40,020 nucleotides of DNA from Saccoglossus kowalevskii (taxonomy: Eukaryota > Hemichordata > Enteropneusta > Harrimaniidae), in the NCBI RefSeq assembly GCF_000003605.2, contig NW_003132854.1, forward strand, positions 51,097-91,116. The letters run 5' to 3'. The position numbers were made by a program, and so were the translations under genes. Below, piece after piece: positions 12,154 to 25,100 of this stretch. Position 1 is the stretch's first letter. Each line of letters begins with the position of its first letter. Below the pieces are notes generated by a model, which saw nothing but the letters and a program-made list of their open reading frames with translations, had not been told where the DNA came from and searched no databases.

Positions 12154-13194
12154 CTAATCCCATAGTTTTAAATGTGTATTACTTGGACCAGTGGCTGGTA
12201 TGCCACCACTACTACCAGGCATGTGATTTACGTTACTTGATGAATACTGTACATCACATGGATTGTTAGAAAAACCTGGATGTGTAGTACGAGGTGTATT
12301 TGCTAGGGCTTGAAAAGCTGCAAACTGGGACAAAGAAGGAGCAAACCTAGGAACATCTTCAATTGAAGTTTCAAGAAAGTCATCTATAAAACAATCATTT
12401 GTTGTAGATCCTTTCCCATTGTTCTGTATGCTTTTGATCCAGTCATTGGGTACAGTGACAGGAGCTGTAACTCCCATATCAAGTCTAAGACTACTATTCA
12501 TAGTTACTTCTCCTTGATAATGAGGAGGAGATGATGATGATGATGAGGGAGCAAATGGATGAGAAATCCTTGGTGCTGTAATGATATGATTGTCATCCTC
12601 ATAATCATAACAGTTGATGGTAGAATTTTTTGACACCATTATATTATCCATCACTGGGATATTTGGATGAGAAGCTGGGTTGGAGTGATATGAAGAAGGT
12701 GATGTGCTTGGATAATTTGCAGGTGAAGACATTGAAGAGTTGTCAGATGAGAATGCTGCAGGCGAGTCTTCTCCAAACTGTTGTAAGACTCTTGGTGGAG
12801 ACTGTTGTTGAGAGGAAGGGAAATTTTGCATTCCTGCTTTAGACTGACCACTGTTCTGTTTGATACTATTACCAAATCGGAATCCATTTTTTGTCCGGGA
12901 CATCTTTTTCTTTGTTGGTTTGTTAGCATCATTCTTGAGATAATTTCCCTGTTGACATGACTGGACTACAGCACCATTAGCAACCAGTGATAACAGCTCT
13001 GGAGGACTCTCAACATGTACTATATTATACTCATCGAGTAACTTAATTATGTCATGATGGAATCTTTCTTCTGCAATGTCCCGAGGTGATCGGTCCATGT
13101 GGTCGGTGATATCCCGATTTCCATAGTAGTCCAAAAGTATCTTAGCTGCTTCATGACTTCCTTCTCTTGAAGCCAAAAATAATGGAGTCTCTTC
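12154..13194 (-). other. Notch last exon: final ankyrin repeats and short C-terminal tail
   Basis: The exon starts with the EETPLF ankyrin motif and continues for 346 codons to TAG at 12156-12154. After the ankyrins (to about residue 974) it has a basic patch ([11 protein letters not shown]), a likely nuclear localisation signal, then a low-complexity tail rich in Ser, Pro, Asn and Gln. A run of six Ser follows FAP. I see no WSSSSP motif and no obvious C-terminal PEST block of the vertebrate type; the protein ends HLKLWD. The tail is about 290 residues, far shorter than in long Notch proteins. Confidence 0.93.
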
Positions 13195-16100
13195 CTGAAA
13201 TTCAGATAAAAATAAATAAACTTTAATGATTTTGTATACTAGCACCAACAGTTCTGTTTAGTTATTAGACTACCAAACACAATCATTCAGTGTTCAATTG
13301 GAATCACTGTCATAAATAACATAAGGTACTGTTGTGTTGGAAATAGCAATGTAATTTGAAGGAGGACTTTCACTGGGCATGCTGTCGACACTGGAAATCT
13401 CAGAAGGTACATTGCTGCTCATATGTGAGTGAGAATGCCCAAGTTTGGAACGTACCCATTGACTAATTCTCAAAACTCTTTGTTGAACACCATTTTTTTG
13501 TAATGTTTTGTTTTCCAACATAATCAAAACACTTTGAGTTTCTTCGGGCCTCATTGTTATTATCGGCAGCGAGAGTCGCATGGAATAGCTTTTAAAGAAC
13601 TAGGCAACATAGAAACACTCGCATAAATTGAATGTAAGTACAGGTTTTGTATATTGTTTTTATGGAAAAAACTTAAAAACCATAATTGAGAATCAATATT
13701 TTACGTTTTGTTCTAAATGAATTATATTTATTTACACTGCCCAGCTGTCCATTACAATTGTAAAAGTAGTGCTGGTCACACAGTGAATATAAAATAACAC
13801 CAATCACATGATGTATATTTTTTATTTGGAACATCGCAGCAACTCGTGATATTTTCACTTCTATAGCAATAGAAATCAGTGGGATAACACACTCGAATGG
13901 ATAATAATAACAATATGTTACCTTATCATCTTGTGCATCCTTTGAAGCTCCATGTTTTAATAAAACAGATGTAGCTTCTCCATTGTTAACAGCTGCTGCC
14001 CAATGCAAGGCAGTTTTACCTGCAGGAAACAAGCATTTGGTATAAAAGCGCCCTCTAGTGGTGTTACTGTAAAAGGGGTAATTATTCACTGGGTTTTAAT
14101 TTAGCTTATTTCGCTGACTGGAAAAATGCGCTAAATTAAAACACAGTGAATTTGTCAAATTTAGCATAGAACACCACATCTAAATGACGAAACCGTGAAT
14201 TTAAAACCCACTGAATATGCCTGAAATGGTAAATCAGTGAAATTTAAACCCAGTGAAAATTAGTCATTTTACAGTATATTATACATGTACTACAGTAAAA
14301 TTTCATCAATAAACTCATAACAGATATAATTTACCGTGTCTTGTAACCTTTTATAAGAGAATGGTAATACATTTGACTGTTAGAAGCAAGTCTCCAGTAG
14401 TATGCATTTAGATATTTTTTTTTGCTGTACTGGAATCGCACCAACTGAATACTGCCACATCCATAATGTGGGATTCACTCCAATTGCTGGTGATTCCCCA
14501 TTTCGTGATTTTCTCACATTTTTATTACCAATGCCAAAAATTATCTATACTGAAATTGACGTCATGGAATTTCTCAACAATGCGATACATAACTCACTGG
14601 AATAATCCCAAAGTATCAAAACACACTTTGAGAAAAATGTTTTGCAACATGGCCAACAATAATAAATACACATATTTTTAATACAATAATTTAAAAATAA
14701 AAAAAAACTACCACAAACTTTTATCAGGTACTAAGATTGGCTATAAACTAAAGTCTTCAATGATTTGAGAAAATATTTCTCTCATTTTCTAAAACTGAAC
14801 TGATATAAACTTTCAAGCCTCAGATGTTATTACTTGCATTGCATACTCACCGCCATTATCAGCTGCATTCAGATCTGCACCAGCATTGACAAGACCTTCA
14901 ACCATATTCTCTACAGCCAACCTAGCAGCCAGTATCATGGCTGTTGTACCATCATATGTCTTACTGTCAATATTTGTTGAATTATGCCTCAACAAAATCT
15001 AAAACAAAAAACATTAGTTAGTCACATACACGTTGCTCAAAGAGTTAGATAAATAATATATTTTGTATTATTATGATATGCCTTAATTTATAAGCTTTTT
15101 ATTGCCATATTTGTTATGCTGTCAACATCATTATACGAAAAAAAAATACTTGTCGTGATTACCTCACACACACACACACACACACACCATGATTGATGTG
15201 ATAATGCATTAAGACATACAACTGTCATTTTGCCCCAAAACAAGCAGCCTGTCAGCTGAGATAGCTCCGCTGTTAGCAATTCACATTTCAATTAAGAACT
15301 GAAGATATCATTAGAAAATGAACAATATGTATAGTATCAAAGCAGAGTCGTCAGCCGAGTTAAAAATGCAAGTAAAAATATTGATGCGTCCTGATTTTTT
15401 GTCAAGGAGATTTACCAGCAACATATCATTTTGTTTGGCATTATGAATGTTTTGTTTTGTATTTTCTGTAATACTAATTTTATACATGGGGAACTAGACA
15501 TGTGGTTAGGCTGTTGAATAAAATTCAGTTACATCCACCATGGCACTGTTATTTATATAAATAAATCCAGATATTAAAGTGTGTACCTGAAATACTCCCA
15601 TAGCATCTGCAGCAACTGCAGCATGTAATGGAGTTCTGCCTGTTAGATCTTTTGCATTAGCATCAGCACCTGACATGAGTAAAGTCTTTGCTGCATCTGA
15701 TCTGGAGTATCTGGCTGCTAAGTGTAATGACGTCTCACCTGACAAAAGTAAACCACTCTTAGTATTACATATCATAAAATTTCATATTAGTAGATACAAC
15801 AGTGTATAAAGTATACAAATTCAGTGGTGTGAATTCCATAGAAAAATGAATTATTTTTCATATGACCAACTGCATGAAAGTTCATTTTATAGCTGACAGA
15901 AATCTTGTTTTTCTGCAATCTTGCAAGCCCCATCTCTAGAAAGCAAAAGAGTACCTGTTTTCTTTGTGTTACTAGAAGTAGTTGCTCCTTGTGCTAGCAA
16001 ATCAACTATAATTGCAGCTGATCTTTCTTCCATGTCTTCATCACAACCATGTGCAGAAGCCAACATCAATGGCGTTAAACCACCTGCCAGACAGAATAGA

Positions 16101-19100
16101 TAGCAAATATCAAAACAATTTTCTCACAAATAAAGATGTAACAAGACATGTATTTTAGTGTTCCCAATTTATTCCATTGCATGTGTATCGGTAATTGCCC
16201 CTGCCCCTGATTTAAAAAGGTGGCAATAAATAAAGATGAACTGAATCCATAACATCGGCAAATTATTTCTATAGTTACTGCACTAGATGGCCAAAAACAA
16301 ATTGATGAGCTGCCCAGTCATTACATGTACATTTGTGTAAATAAGTCAAAAAGTTATTGTATACAATAAGCTGTCACCTGTTAGATTTCAAGTTCAACAT
16401 CAACTAACCTGGACCTTGTGCATTCACTTCAAACTGTACCCCATCAGCATCATCCACATCATTTGGTGGTGTCATTGCTAATAGTGGAGGTACTTTGACT
16501 TCAGCTGCATCATAGTGTGATTTAGACCAATATTGCTTATCAGTTTCATCATCTATCATTATCATCTGATCTCTGTCATCCTGAGAACTTGCACTCGGGC
16601 TTGGCTCTTGGAACTATGAATGAATATGAATGTATAATGAAACCTGTCTAAATTGAATACCTAAGGGACTGCGAAAGTTGTCCAGTTTACAAATCCTGAG
16701 GTGTATAGTTTATAGATGTTTCTAGTAACTGAACATCAAAAGGATTGAGAAAAATGTTCATCTTACAGAGTTGTTTATAGATGTATCTATAATGAAACCT
16801 GTCTAGACTGTTCATTTGGCTGCGGCGTCCTGTTTTTGAAAGCTTTTTACATAGGAGTTGGTTTGGACAGGTTTTACTGTACAAGTCAAGCAAGTTGTTT
16901 CATGTAATAAATTTTTACTATTATATTGACATGAAAGGTGAATACATCTCATAAGCAATTTGGTCACTGATCTGGGAAGAATAATGGAACCATAACACGT
17001 AAATGGGAACGGTAACCAAAGCTTGTAGTAATGCAGCAATTCACTGAATTGTGCACCAGTATTATAAGGAGTTAAAACTGAATTCAAATTTCTATTAGCA
17101 AGCATGTTTTGCTGAGTATATGTGAAAGAAATTCTGCAGGGCAAGTGATGTACTGGTACCTATGATGACAGGTTCTGGTATTCAAAATAACTTATTTCAA
17201 TACTTGCAAATTACAGTGTAAAAAGATTTTCAATCAACACTCATCTAAAGTATCTTACCTTTATTCTCTTTTTGGATGGTTCAATATCTGTTTCAGAGTC
17301 AGGAGAATGACTTTTACCACTCAATGTAGAAGGTGACTTCCCATGACTTTCATAGTCACATGATTCAACACTTGCTACGCCATTGGGTGTTCCTTCAATA
17401 CTTCTGTGTATATAAATATAGTCATGTCACATTAATGCAGATTCAATGCTCAGTTGAACTGTCAGGTGATATGCTATGTGTGTTTTTTGACTACCATATT
17501 TGCTTTATTAGTAGCAATGGACTTAAAAAAAATACCCTAAATTACTGACAGAGGTGTTTCCAAAATACTTCTCTCGCTAATAGCCAAATTTCATATAGCA
17601 GTTTTATTTGTGATCAAGTTTTCAGGATCTTGGGGTGTCATCAAGTCTCCAAATTGCACATTGGGTTCGATGATAAAAAATATTCTATATTAAAAAAATC
17701 AATATTCAATGTGAAGCAGAGTAATCTGGTATGAGTTGCTCCTGTACAGGATTTGAACAGCAAAATTATGCATAACAGGATTTATTGCAGTAAAGACAAT
17801 GAAATAACGATAATGATTAACATGCACAATGCATCAGGTTTTAATCAGTATAACTCATGAATGTCATAACTTTCAGATTTTATTTTGGCCAAGTTACTCA
17901 AAATTAAAAGGGCTTTCATCTAAGTTTTGCCGACAGTATTAATATTTTTGTATGTATGTGATGAAACTTATCATAGAATATTCAAACGTAGTCTTGCAAA
18001 TTGAACATTCTATTTAACTCTCAAGAGATTGTTACATCAAAGAAAAGACTGAAGTTCCTTTCCAATGTAGGTATAGATTTATTTAATATTTTATATATTT
18101 ATTTATTGTTATTTTTGTGTATTTATGTTAATTTGTTTTACTTGTCATTTTCTAGTTACGCATCGTAACTTTGTCGCCTCAGGTCTATATCTAAATCAGA
18201 TTTAAACTTACCTCAAGTTAACAGACTCCTTGCCTGAGGTTTCTTTCCTTTTGCCGCCTTGACTTGTATGGGGCACAAAGTTATCAGGAAACCATAGAGT
18301 TCCTTTAGCTTTGCGCCTTCTATTAGCAGATATGAGAACTCCAACTAATGGAAATGCTATGATGACAAGCAGTACTGCCATAATCCAGAGAAGACTACTA
18401 GGAGAGTTTTCAGTTGTTGTAGTGTCTGCTTCAGCTAAAATTAATTGATTCTATTAGATTTTGTTTACTGAGAGTGGCCAGGTAAGCATCAATAAATAAT
18501 AATAAGTATGTATGATAATTAGCTAATTTTCGGCATTTCCATGATGTATTCCTGGGAGGAAAAGATGTATAATAATAAGGTTATTACGAGGATACCACAA
18601 AGTATGCACTCAGACAGTAAGCAGTCGCATCCACCTTTGCTGTGCATCAGTCGATACTGCTGCTGTACTGTCTTCTTGCATACTTTGCAGTATCCTCGTA
18701 ATAACCTCATATTATACAGTGACATCACATGTTTGAATGTACCATGTGCTTGACCAACACAACATTGATATTTATGGCAAGACAATTTATTCTTAACAAC
18801 ATGTACATGACTTACTTTCTATATTTTGTAGTGGTAATACTTCCAGGTCAATGGTACTTTTAGATGATCTAGCACCTAGTAGAGAAGCTGCTTCATCTGC
18901 AGTTTGAAGGCAACTACCACCAGACTGATAACATTTCCTGTTATCCATCTTTAAGTATACTTTGGAGCTGAAATGAAAATATATTCCAAAATTAAGAAAA
19001 TGTATTGTTATTTTAGTTTACACATCTATGGGGTTGCATTATCTGTGAGACTGTCATTATTTCAACCTGTTGTCAAAATTATGTGTACTGTATTTGGCAG

Positions 19101-22100
19101 TCTTGTAGATTGCTTCCCTTTTTTGGCAATAAATACAGGTTTGACTGTATTTAATTTTTAAGTACTATTGAAGTAGCTCTCAAATTATTTCCATTTAATC
19201 AGATAAAATTTCAATCTGTCTGAGCCAAATTATGAAAAATATCTACCAGTGGAGAAACTATAATTGGGAAAAGTAACACCAACCAACATACACAATGGAA
19301 TAATAAATTTGAATGGAAAAAAAGTTCTGGTATAAGCCCAACATGAAGATACTTTTACAGTAGAATACTTTATTTTTTGCTGAAGGGTTGAACCAGCAAA
19401 AAAACAATCCTGTGACAATAAATTTTACTACATTTTGTTATAATCATTGACAAATTACTAATTTAAAATGTATTTGCTTTATTATAAGAACAACTCGAAT
19501 AGAATCCATATCAACAGTTGCATGTACTGCACACTGGATCATTAAAAATATGACTCATTTTGACTATACACTTCTTATCATTTATGTAAGCATATGTGCT
19601 ACTAATCAAGTAATAATTAGTTTTTTAAAGTTATAGTTTTTCACTGAAATAAATTCTAGTTAAAAAATATATTCAATCCCATAATATTTAGTTTGACATA
19701 TGCACATATTTACATCAGCAACCAGGTATTTAAACTAAGAAAAAAGACGCAAAATGCTTGTACAAAACAACTCTCTGTTAATTGGATTGGTACAGCCACC
19801 TACCCTGTTAATGTTTCTTGTGTGACTGTGTCATTATAAGCACTTCGTTTACTTAGTTCACTTGAATCTATGACATCATCTTCATCCTCTTCAGTCCATG
19901 CAATAATCTTATCATTTCCATTCTCGTCTTGAACAAAGACTACAATAGTATGCAAAATTTGACCAACTTCACGTAGAAACATCTTGGAATTATTACGAAT
20001 TGCTTCTGGTTCTAGTAGTATGGTCATAACAAGTGTGCCTTCAGCATAATTTGGTGGGTATTCATCACAATCCAAACCATCCCAACTGCATGGGGCATTG
20101 TTACATCCATTATCACACAATCCATCAGCATAATAATTACTGCAGTAATTATCATATCTTAAATCAAAACAAAATTATCAATTGATTAAGAATCCATCTA
20201 CTAAAAATTAAAGTGAGGTAGTCGCCACCTGCACGTTGGTCAGATGGCCATAGCAGGTTATTGTTTTAATACAAACAAGCGTCTACCCATGAGCCTTTGC
20301 ATGTGTTTTCATCATCGATTGGGCCTCAATTCCCACATGTGTGCAGGTGACTACCCTCTCACTTTAAATTAAAGGTTATTCAATAGAAATTATTCAATTA
20401 ACAGAGCCTGAGAGTTCCTTGTATTTCATTTTTGTCAACAAACCTTCAGGTTTCACCTATATGACTATGATTGATTTCAGTCTGGCGCAACTTTCAAAGA
20501 TTTCTGTAATCAAACTCACTTGCACTCTCCAACAGGTTCATCACAGTCAAAACCATCATGTATACAAGTATTAATATTACATTCTTCATCACATTTCCCA
20601 TCTTGAAATACATCCCAGCAATTCACACTGTCCACTGTACAGTTTTCCCATGGTAATGTGCCTAGTGAACAGTCTCTGCCATCCCAATAACAATTGTATG
20701 TGTTACATTTTGCCTACAGAGTAAACAGATATAAATCTTATGTAACCTTCCCAGTGAACAGTCTCTGCCATTCCAGTAACAATTGTAGCTATCACTGTCA
20801 TATTTCCCATCATTATTAAAAATTGAATATTGTATTGTTGCTCTACTAGGATACATAATTATGTAAAAACATTGTTGACCAGTAAGTATTAAAACATCAT
20901 AGTATTTGCTTTAATAAATAAACAATTTTATAAACATATGCAACAACAGTTTTCCTCTAGTTAAATACCTTAAACAAACAATATACAAAAGGTAACATTT
21001 TCTTTTTTAGTACTATTATTGTAATTTTCTCTTTATTGTAGTATTTTTCTAAGCATACATTACCCACAGATGATAATTGTTGAGTAATAAAGTTATTATA
21101 TTAAATCAAACCAAACTGAAGAATAATTCTGTACTTCTAATAGAGATTCACATCAAAGAAAGAAACTCCATACAGCATAATGACTTGTATGACAGACATA
21201 AGATTTTCTATCCATCTGAGATGTAGCGAATCAAGAAATTCCTAATCATCTGAAAAACTTTATCAAACCATGGACTTTGAAGTTGCTAACAAAACTAGAA
21301 TGTATTTTATATCAAATTACTTTGGGAAATTAGGATAGGATAGGATAGGATATTTTATTTGGAATGTACACAAAAACAATGCTTGAGTAAAGTCCAACGT
21401 AAGAAACATACAGTATCACAACTAATCTAAAATAATTTTAAAATCTGAAAAACAAAATTAGCTAAAATACTACAAACATATTTGTCTATACTAGAGAAAA
21501 CATTAATAAACAATTCTCCATTTGGTAATGTTTGATAGTCAGGTGAGTATTTGAACAATGTATAGAGGAATTTTTTTCTGTGTTCAGAAAAACTGTCACA
21601 ATGAAAAAAGTAATGTTTTTCATCACCCACATCCTTAGAGTCACATTTGTTACATACCCTGTCAATTTTATTTATTCCCCTGTGACGACCTATTTCAATT
21701 GGCAAGAAGTGGGCTGAAATACGAAATTTGGTTAATGCTACTCTGTGTTTTTTGTTTTTTATATCATCCAAGTATTTTTCAAATTTATAATTATTTTTGA
21801 ATGTTTTATAAGTACTTAGTTTATTATGACCAGTTTTGTTCAACTGACTTTCCACATTTGTTGAGTAAATTTGGTTTAACCTTTCTTTAAACAGATTGCA
21901 AAAATTATGTTCAAATTTTTTTTATTGTGACCCACAACCACTTGGCAAAACAAAAACATGTGTCATTGCTTCATGGCTAGCTACTGTATCTGTTGCGTGC
22001 GATGGACATTATCGTAGTAATACACCGTACAAAATTACTTAAAACACAATAAAATGACAAAACCAGTTTTTTCATGTTTCAATGATATTGAAGGTTGTTA

Positions 22101-25100
22101 AATCCTTGTATACTTACGTCACATACACCATCACCATAAACGAGTGCACACTCTGGTATTTCACAGTTGCGTTGATCAGCAGCCAGTGGTGCAGCCGCGA
22201 CATCCTCTCCAATTCCACCTGGAAAGTTGATATCAAATATATCGCAGTGCAGGCCATTGTAATAGATGGGGCAATCACACAGATACATTTCTACATCATC
22301 TAAGCAGAAACCGCCGTTGACACACGGGGATGATGAACATTCATCGCGCTGGTCATATTCGCATTCGGTGCCATTGTATCCCGAGACGCAACTACAGATG
22401 TAACCAGTTTCAGTTGGCTGGCAAAGACCAGAATTCAGGCACGGATTTGGCAGACAGTTGCTTTCTGGAATCTCACACTCATTACCAATGTAACCCTGAA
22501 CAAAAATAGAATACATGTTATTTTTTAAAGCTGCATTTCTCAGTGTTTCTTCATGAATTGGTAACATTCTGAAATTTTCGGGTTCCATATCCACTGAAGT
22601 ATTTGTATTGTTTTGAAAAATGTGAAACCCACAGAGGTGGCGGCAGCTTTTTTTGACTGTGGGGGAGATGGTTTTATGTGAATGTTCAAAAAACGAGCCA
22701 AAGGCGCAACCTTTGTGGGGAGTCCGGGGGCATGGACCCCCAGGAAAATTTTTAAAAATATAGACCATCTGAAACGCTGTTTCCTGCATTTTGGGGAGCA
22801 AATTTTGAATCTGATCTAAAAAAACAAAATGGCTATCAAAATAATCAAGGACTCTTATAGCAGATTTCAGTTGAAAATAGAGGAATGGTCGCTTTCCATT
22901 ATTAATTTCATGCAAAATAGTCTATAGGACTGTTTACAGTTTACATATCTCAGAATAATCCTTGTAGCCTGGCTTTATCCTAAATTAAGTCACATAAAAA
23001 ATGTTTGTCATTGTTATATACAAAAGACATTTGGTAACACAAATGAAGCACATATTTTATAAGGTGAGAAAGTATGCCAGGCATACATGTGAACTCTCCC
23101 ATGTACAAAATAAATATGTCACATACACCAACATATACTGTAGTTGAAATTTTTAGACAAGCAGACATAAGACAACAGGTGGTTGTATAATTTATACTTC
23201 CCCAGGGCCCCCTCAGTAACGGGATAATTATAAATCACCTTACTTTATGTTGAAATACAATGCAGATTTACTAGTCTTAGAGAATTATAATGGTAATTAA
23301 GATCATACCACAGTCAAGGGAATACTGAGTCATGGTCAATTACAATAGCAAACATTTTTCTTCAAATTATACTGTGTTCCATCGCAATTTGTTTTAAACA
23401 CAGATTATTGTATTGTAAGTACTGTATCCTCTTGTGTTCGTGAAGTATGTTTAATCTTATTTTACTTGCATCTATCAGCCATTAAGATGAAAATTAAAAA
23501 AACTTTGCTAAAGGCAAACTGATTCTAATTCTAATTTTCTTTTTCTTTTTAACTCCATTCTGATTTGTAACAATAGATGTTTTACTGGTGCCAAAGCAAT
23601 GAATAATACAAATTCAGAAGTGGACAAAAATAGCTAAATTTTATGGGTAAAAACTGAAAATTTACCAACATTTTGTTCATTTAAGAATATAAGAAAAAAG
23701 TGCAGACAAATTTGGGTGAGAAAATCTGGTGGTGAAACGGTTAATTTAGCTCAATGTCAGAAGGACTAGTCTCAACCCAGAGTTCCATGTAGGTATAATC
23801 CTGAGTCCCTGTGTCTCGTCTAATGGGTCCAATTTTAGGTGAATAAGGCATGAAAAAGTGTGAATGTCAGTTTAATTAAAACTTCTGCAACGCATGACCA
23901 GGTTATCCCACTGATAAGTAATATTCACAAAATTCACAATATTCAGCAAAAACCTTCTTAAGATTTACATTACATTCATTATCATCTCTATCTCAACTAC
24001 TGTAAAATATTTTATTTTCACTGAAATACATTTCGCATGAAGTTCATTCCCACTGATTTTTAATGAGTTGAATATAAAATAAATGAAAAAAAATTTTTAC
24101 TGGAATTTATTTTTAATGATTCACCTTGTCAGAGAAAATAGCAAAAATAAATTCCAAGTTAAAATAAGTTACTTTACAGTACCAGTAGAACACATAACTT
24201 AAACATTATATTCATGGATTGGTGACTTACCAAAAGGCAATCACAGCTGTATGACAGGTTTAAATAAGTACAATTACCATTATTTTGGCATGGATTTGGA
24301 TCACAAATATCAACTTCACAATTTGTACCTGTATAAATCAAAATAAATTAAACATATTTAGAGGTGAGTAATGCATATAACCAGAAATTATTTTAGCAGG
24401 GTTGGAAAAGACAAAAAAAACAATAATTTAGTGTCTCTGACATGGAAATTATACACTATGAAATATACTTGAAATCTGCAACCAAATATGTATGGTTATC
24501 ATATCAAGTTTGATGACTGAACGTCATTTAAGGAAAACAGTTCTAAACCGATTCAGTTTTTTGTCAACAAGTAATTACATTACATAGTTTCTGTAAGTTC
24601 TCAAGTTATAGTAAAATTCACCTTCTACTTGTGATTAGAAGAACACATTGGATTATGGGAAAATAAATGTTTATTAACACAATGGTCCAATTAAGTTTAA
24701 TGAGAATGCACAATTGCTTGATTTTGATGAATTTTTAACATTAAAATGGCTGCCATTCAGCCATATTGAATTGTAATGTCAAATAAATATATACATATAT
24801 GCATACGTGCAATATGATGTACATGTATATGTAAAGTTAGAACATGATTGGTCAGGACATTGCGGAGATGCATCTCCTGAGCTGCATTTCTTAAAACAAA
24901 ATGGTCATTAGAATTTCAATTAAATTTAAGAGTTATTTATTAATATTGATTGCACACCTGATATCAAGAGTATTGATAGACGTACCTAGGAATCCAGTTA
25001 AACATGTACAGGTGTAGGTAGTGGCATCTATTTCTTCACATACCCCATTATTTAGGCATGGCATTACATCACATGGTGAACTGGCTACCGTGGTAACAAC

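Larger units (their letters stand above)
13922..16083 (-). other. Notch ankyrin exons (first part of ANK domain)
   Basis: Exons 16083-15955, 15738-15587, 14998-14851 and 14019-13922 encode most of the ankyrin domain. The family hallmarks are present in order: [61 protein letters not shown] and [13 protein letters not shown]. The domain finishes in the last exon with [18 protein letters not shown] and [16 protein letters not shown]. All junctions are phase 0 or 1 and consistent. The acidic insert in the first repeat ([11 protein letters not shown]) is shorter than in vertebrate Notch1. Confidence 0.95.

Noticed and set aside
22496-22915. Long N-terminal extension of the EGF exon frame on the minus strand
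   Set aside because: It crosses a TTCAG acceptor at 22496 and reads through a dispersed repeat. Splicing from exon 24328-24231 gives a perfect EGF across the junction.
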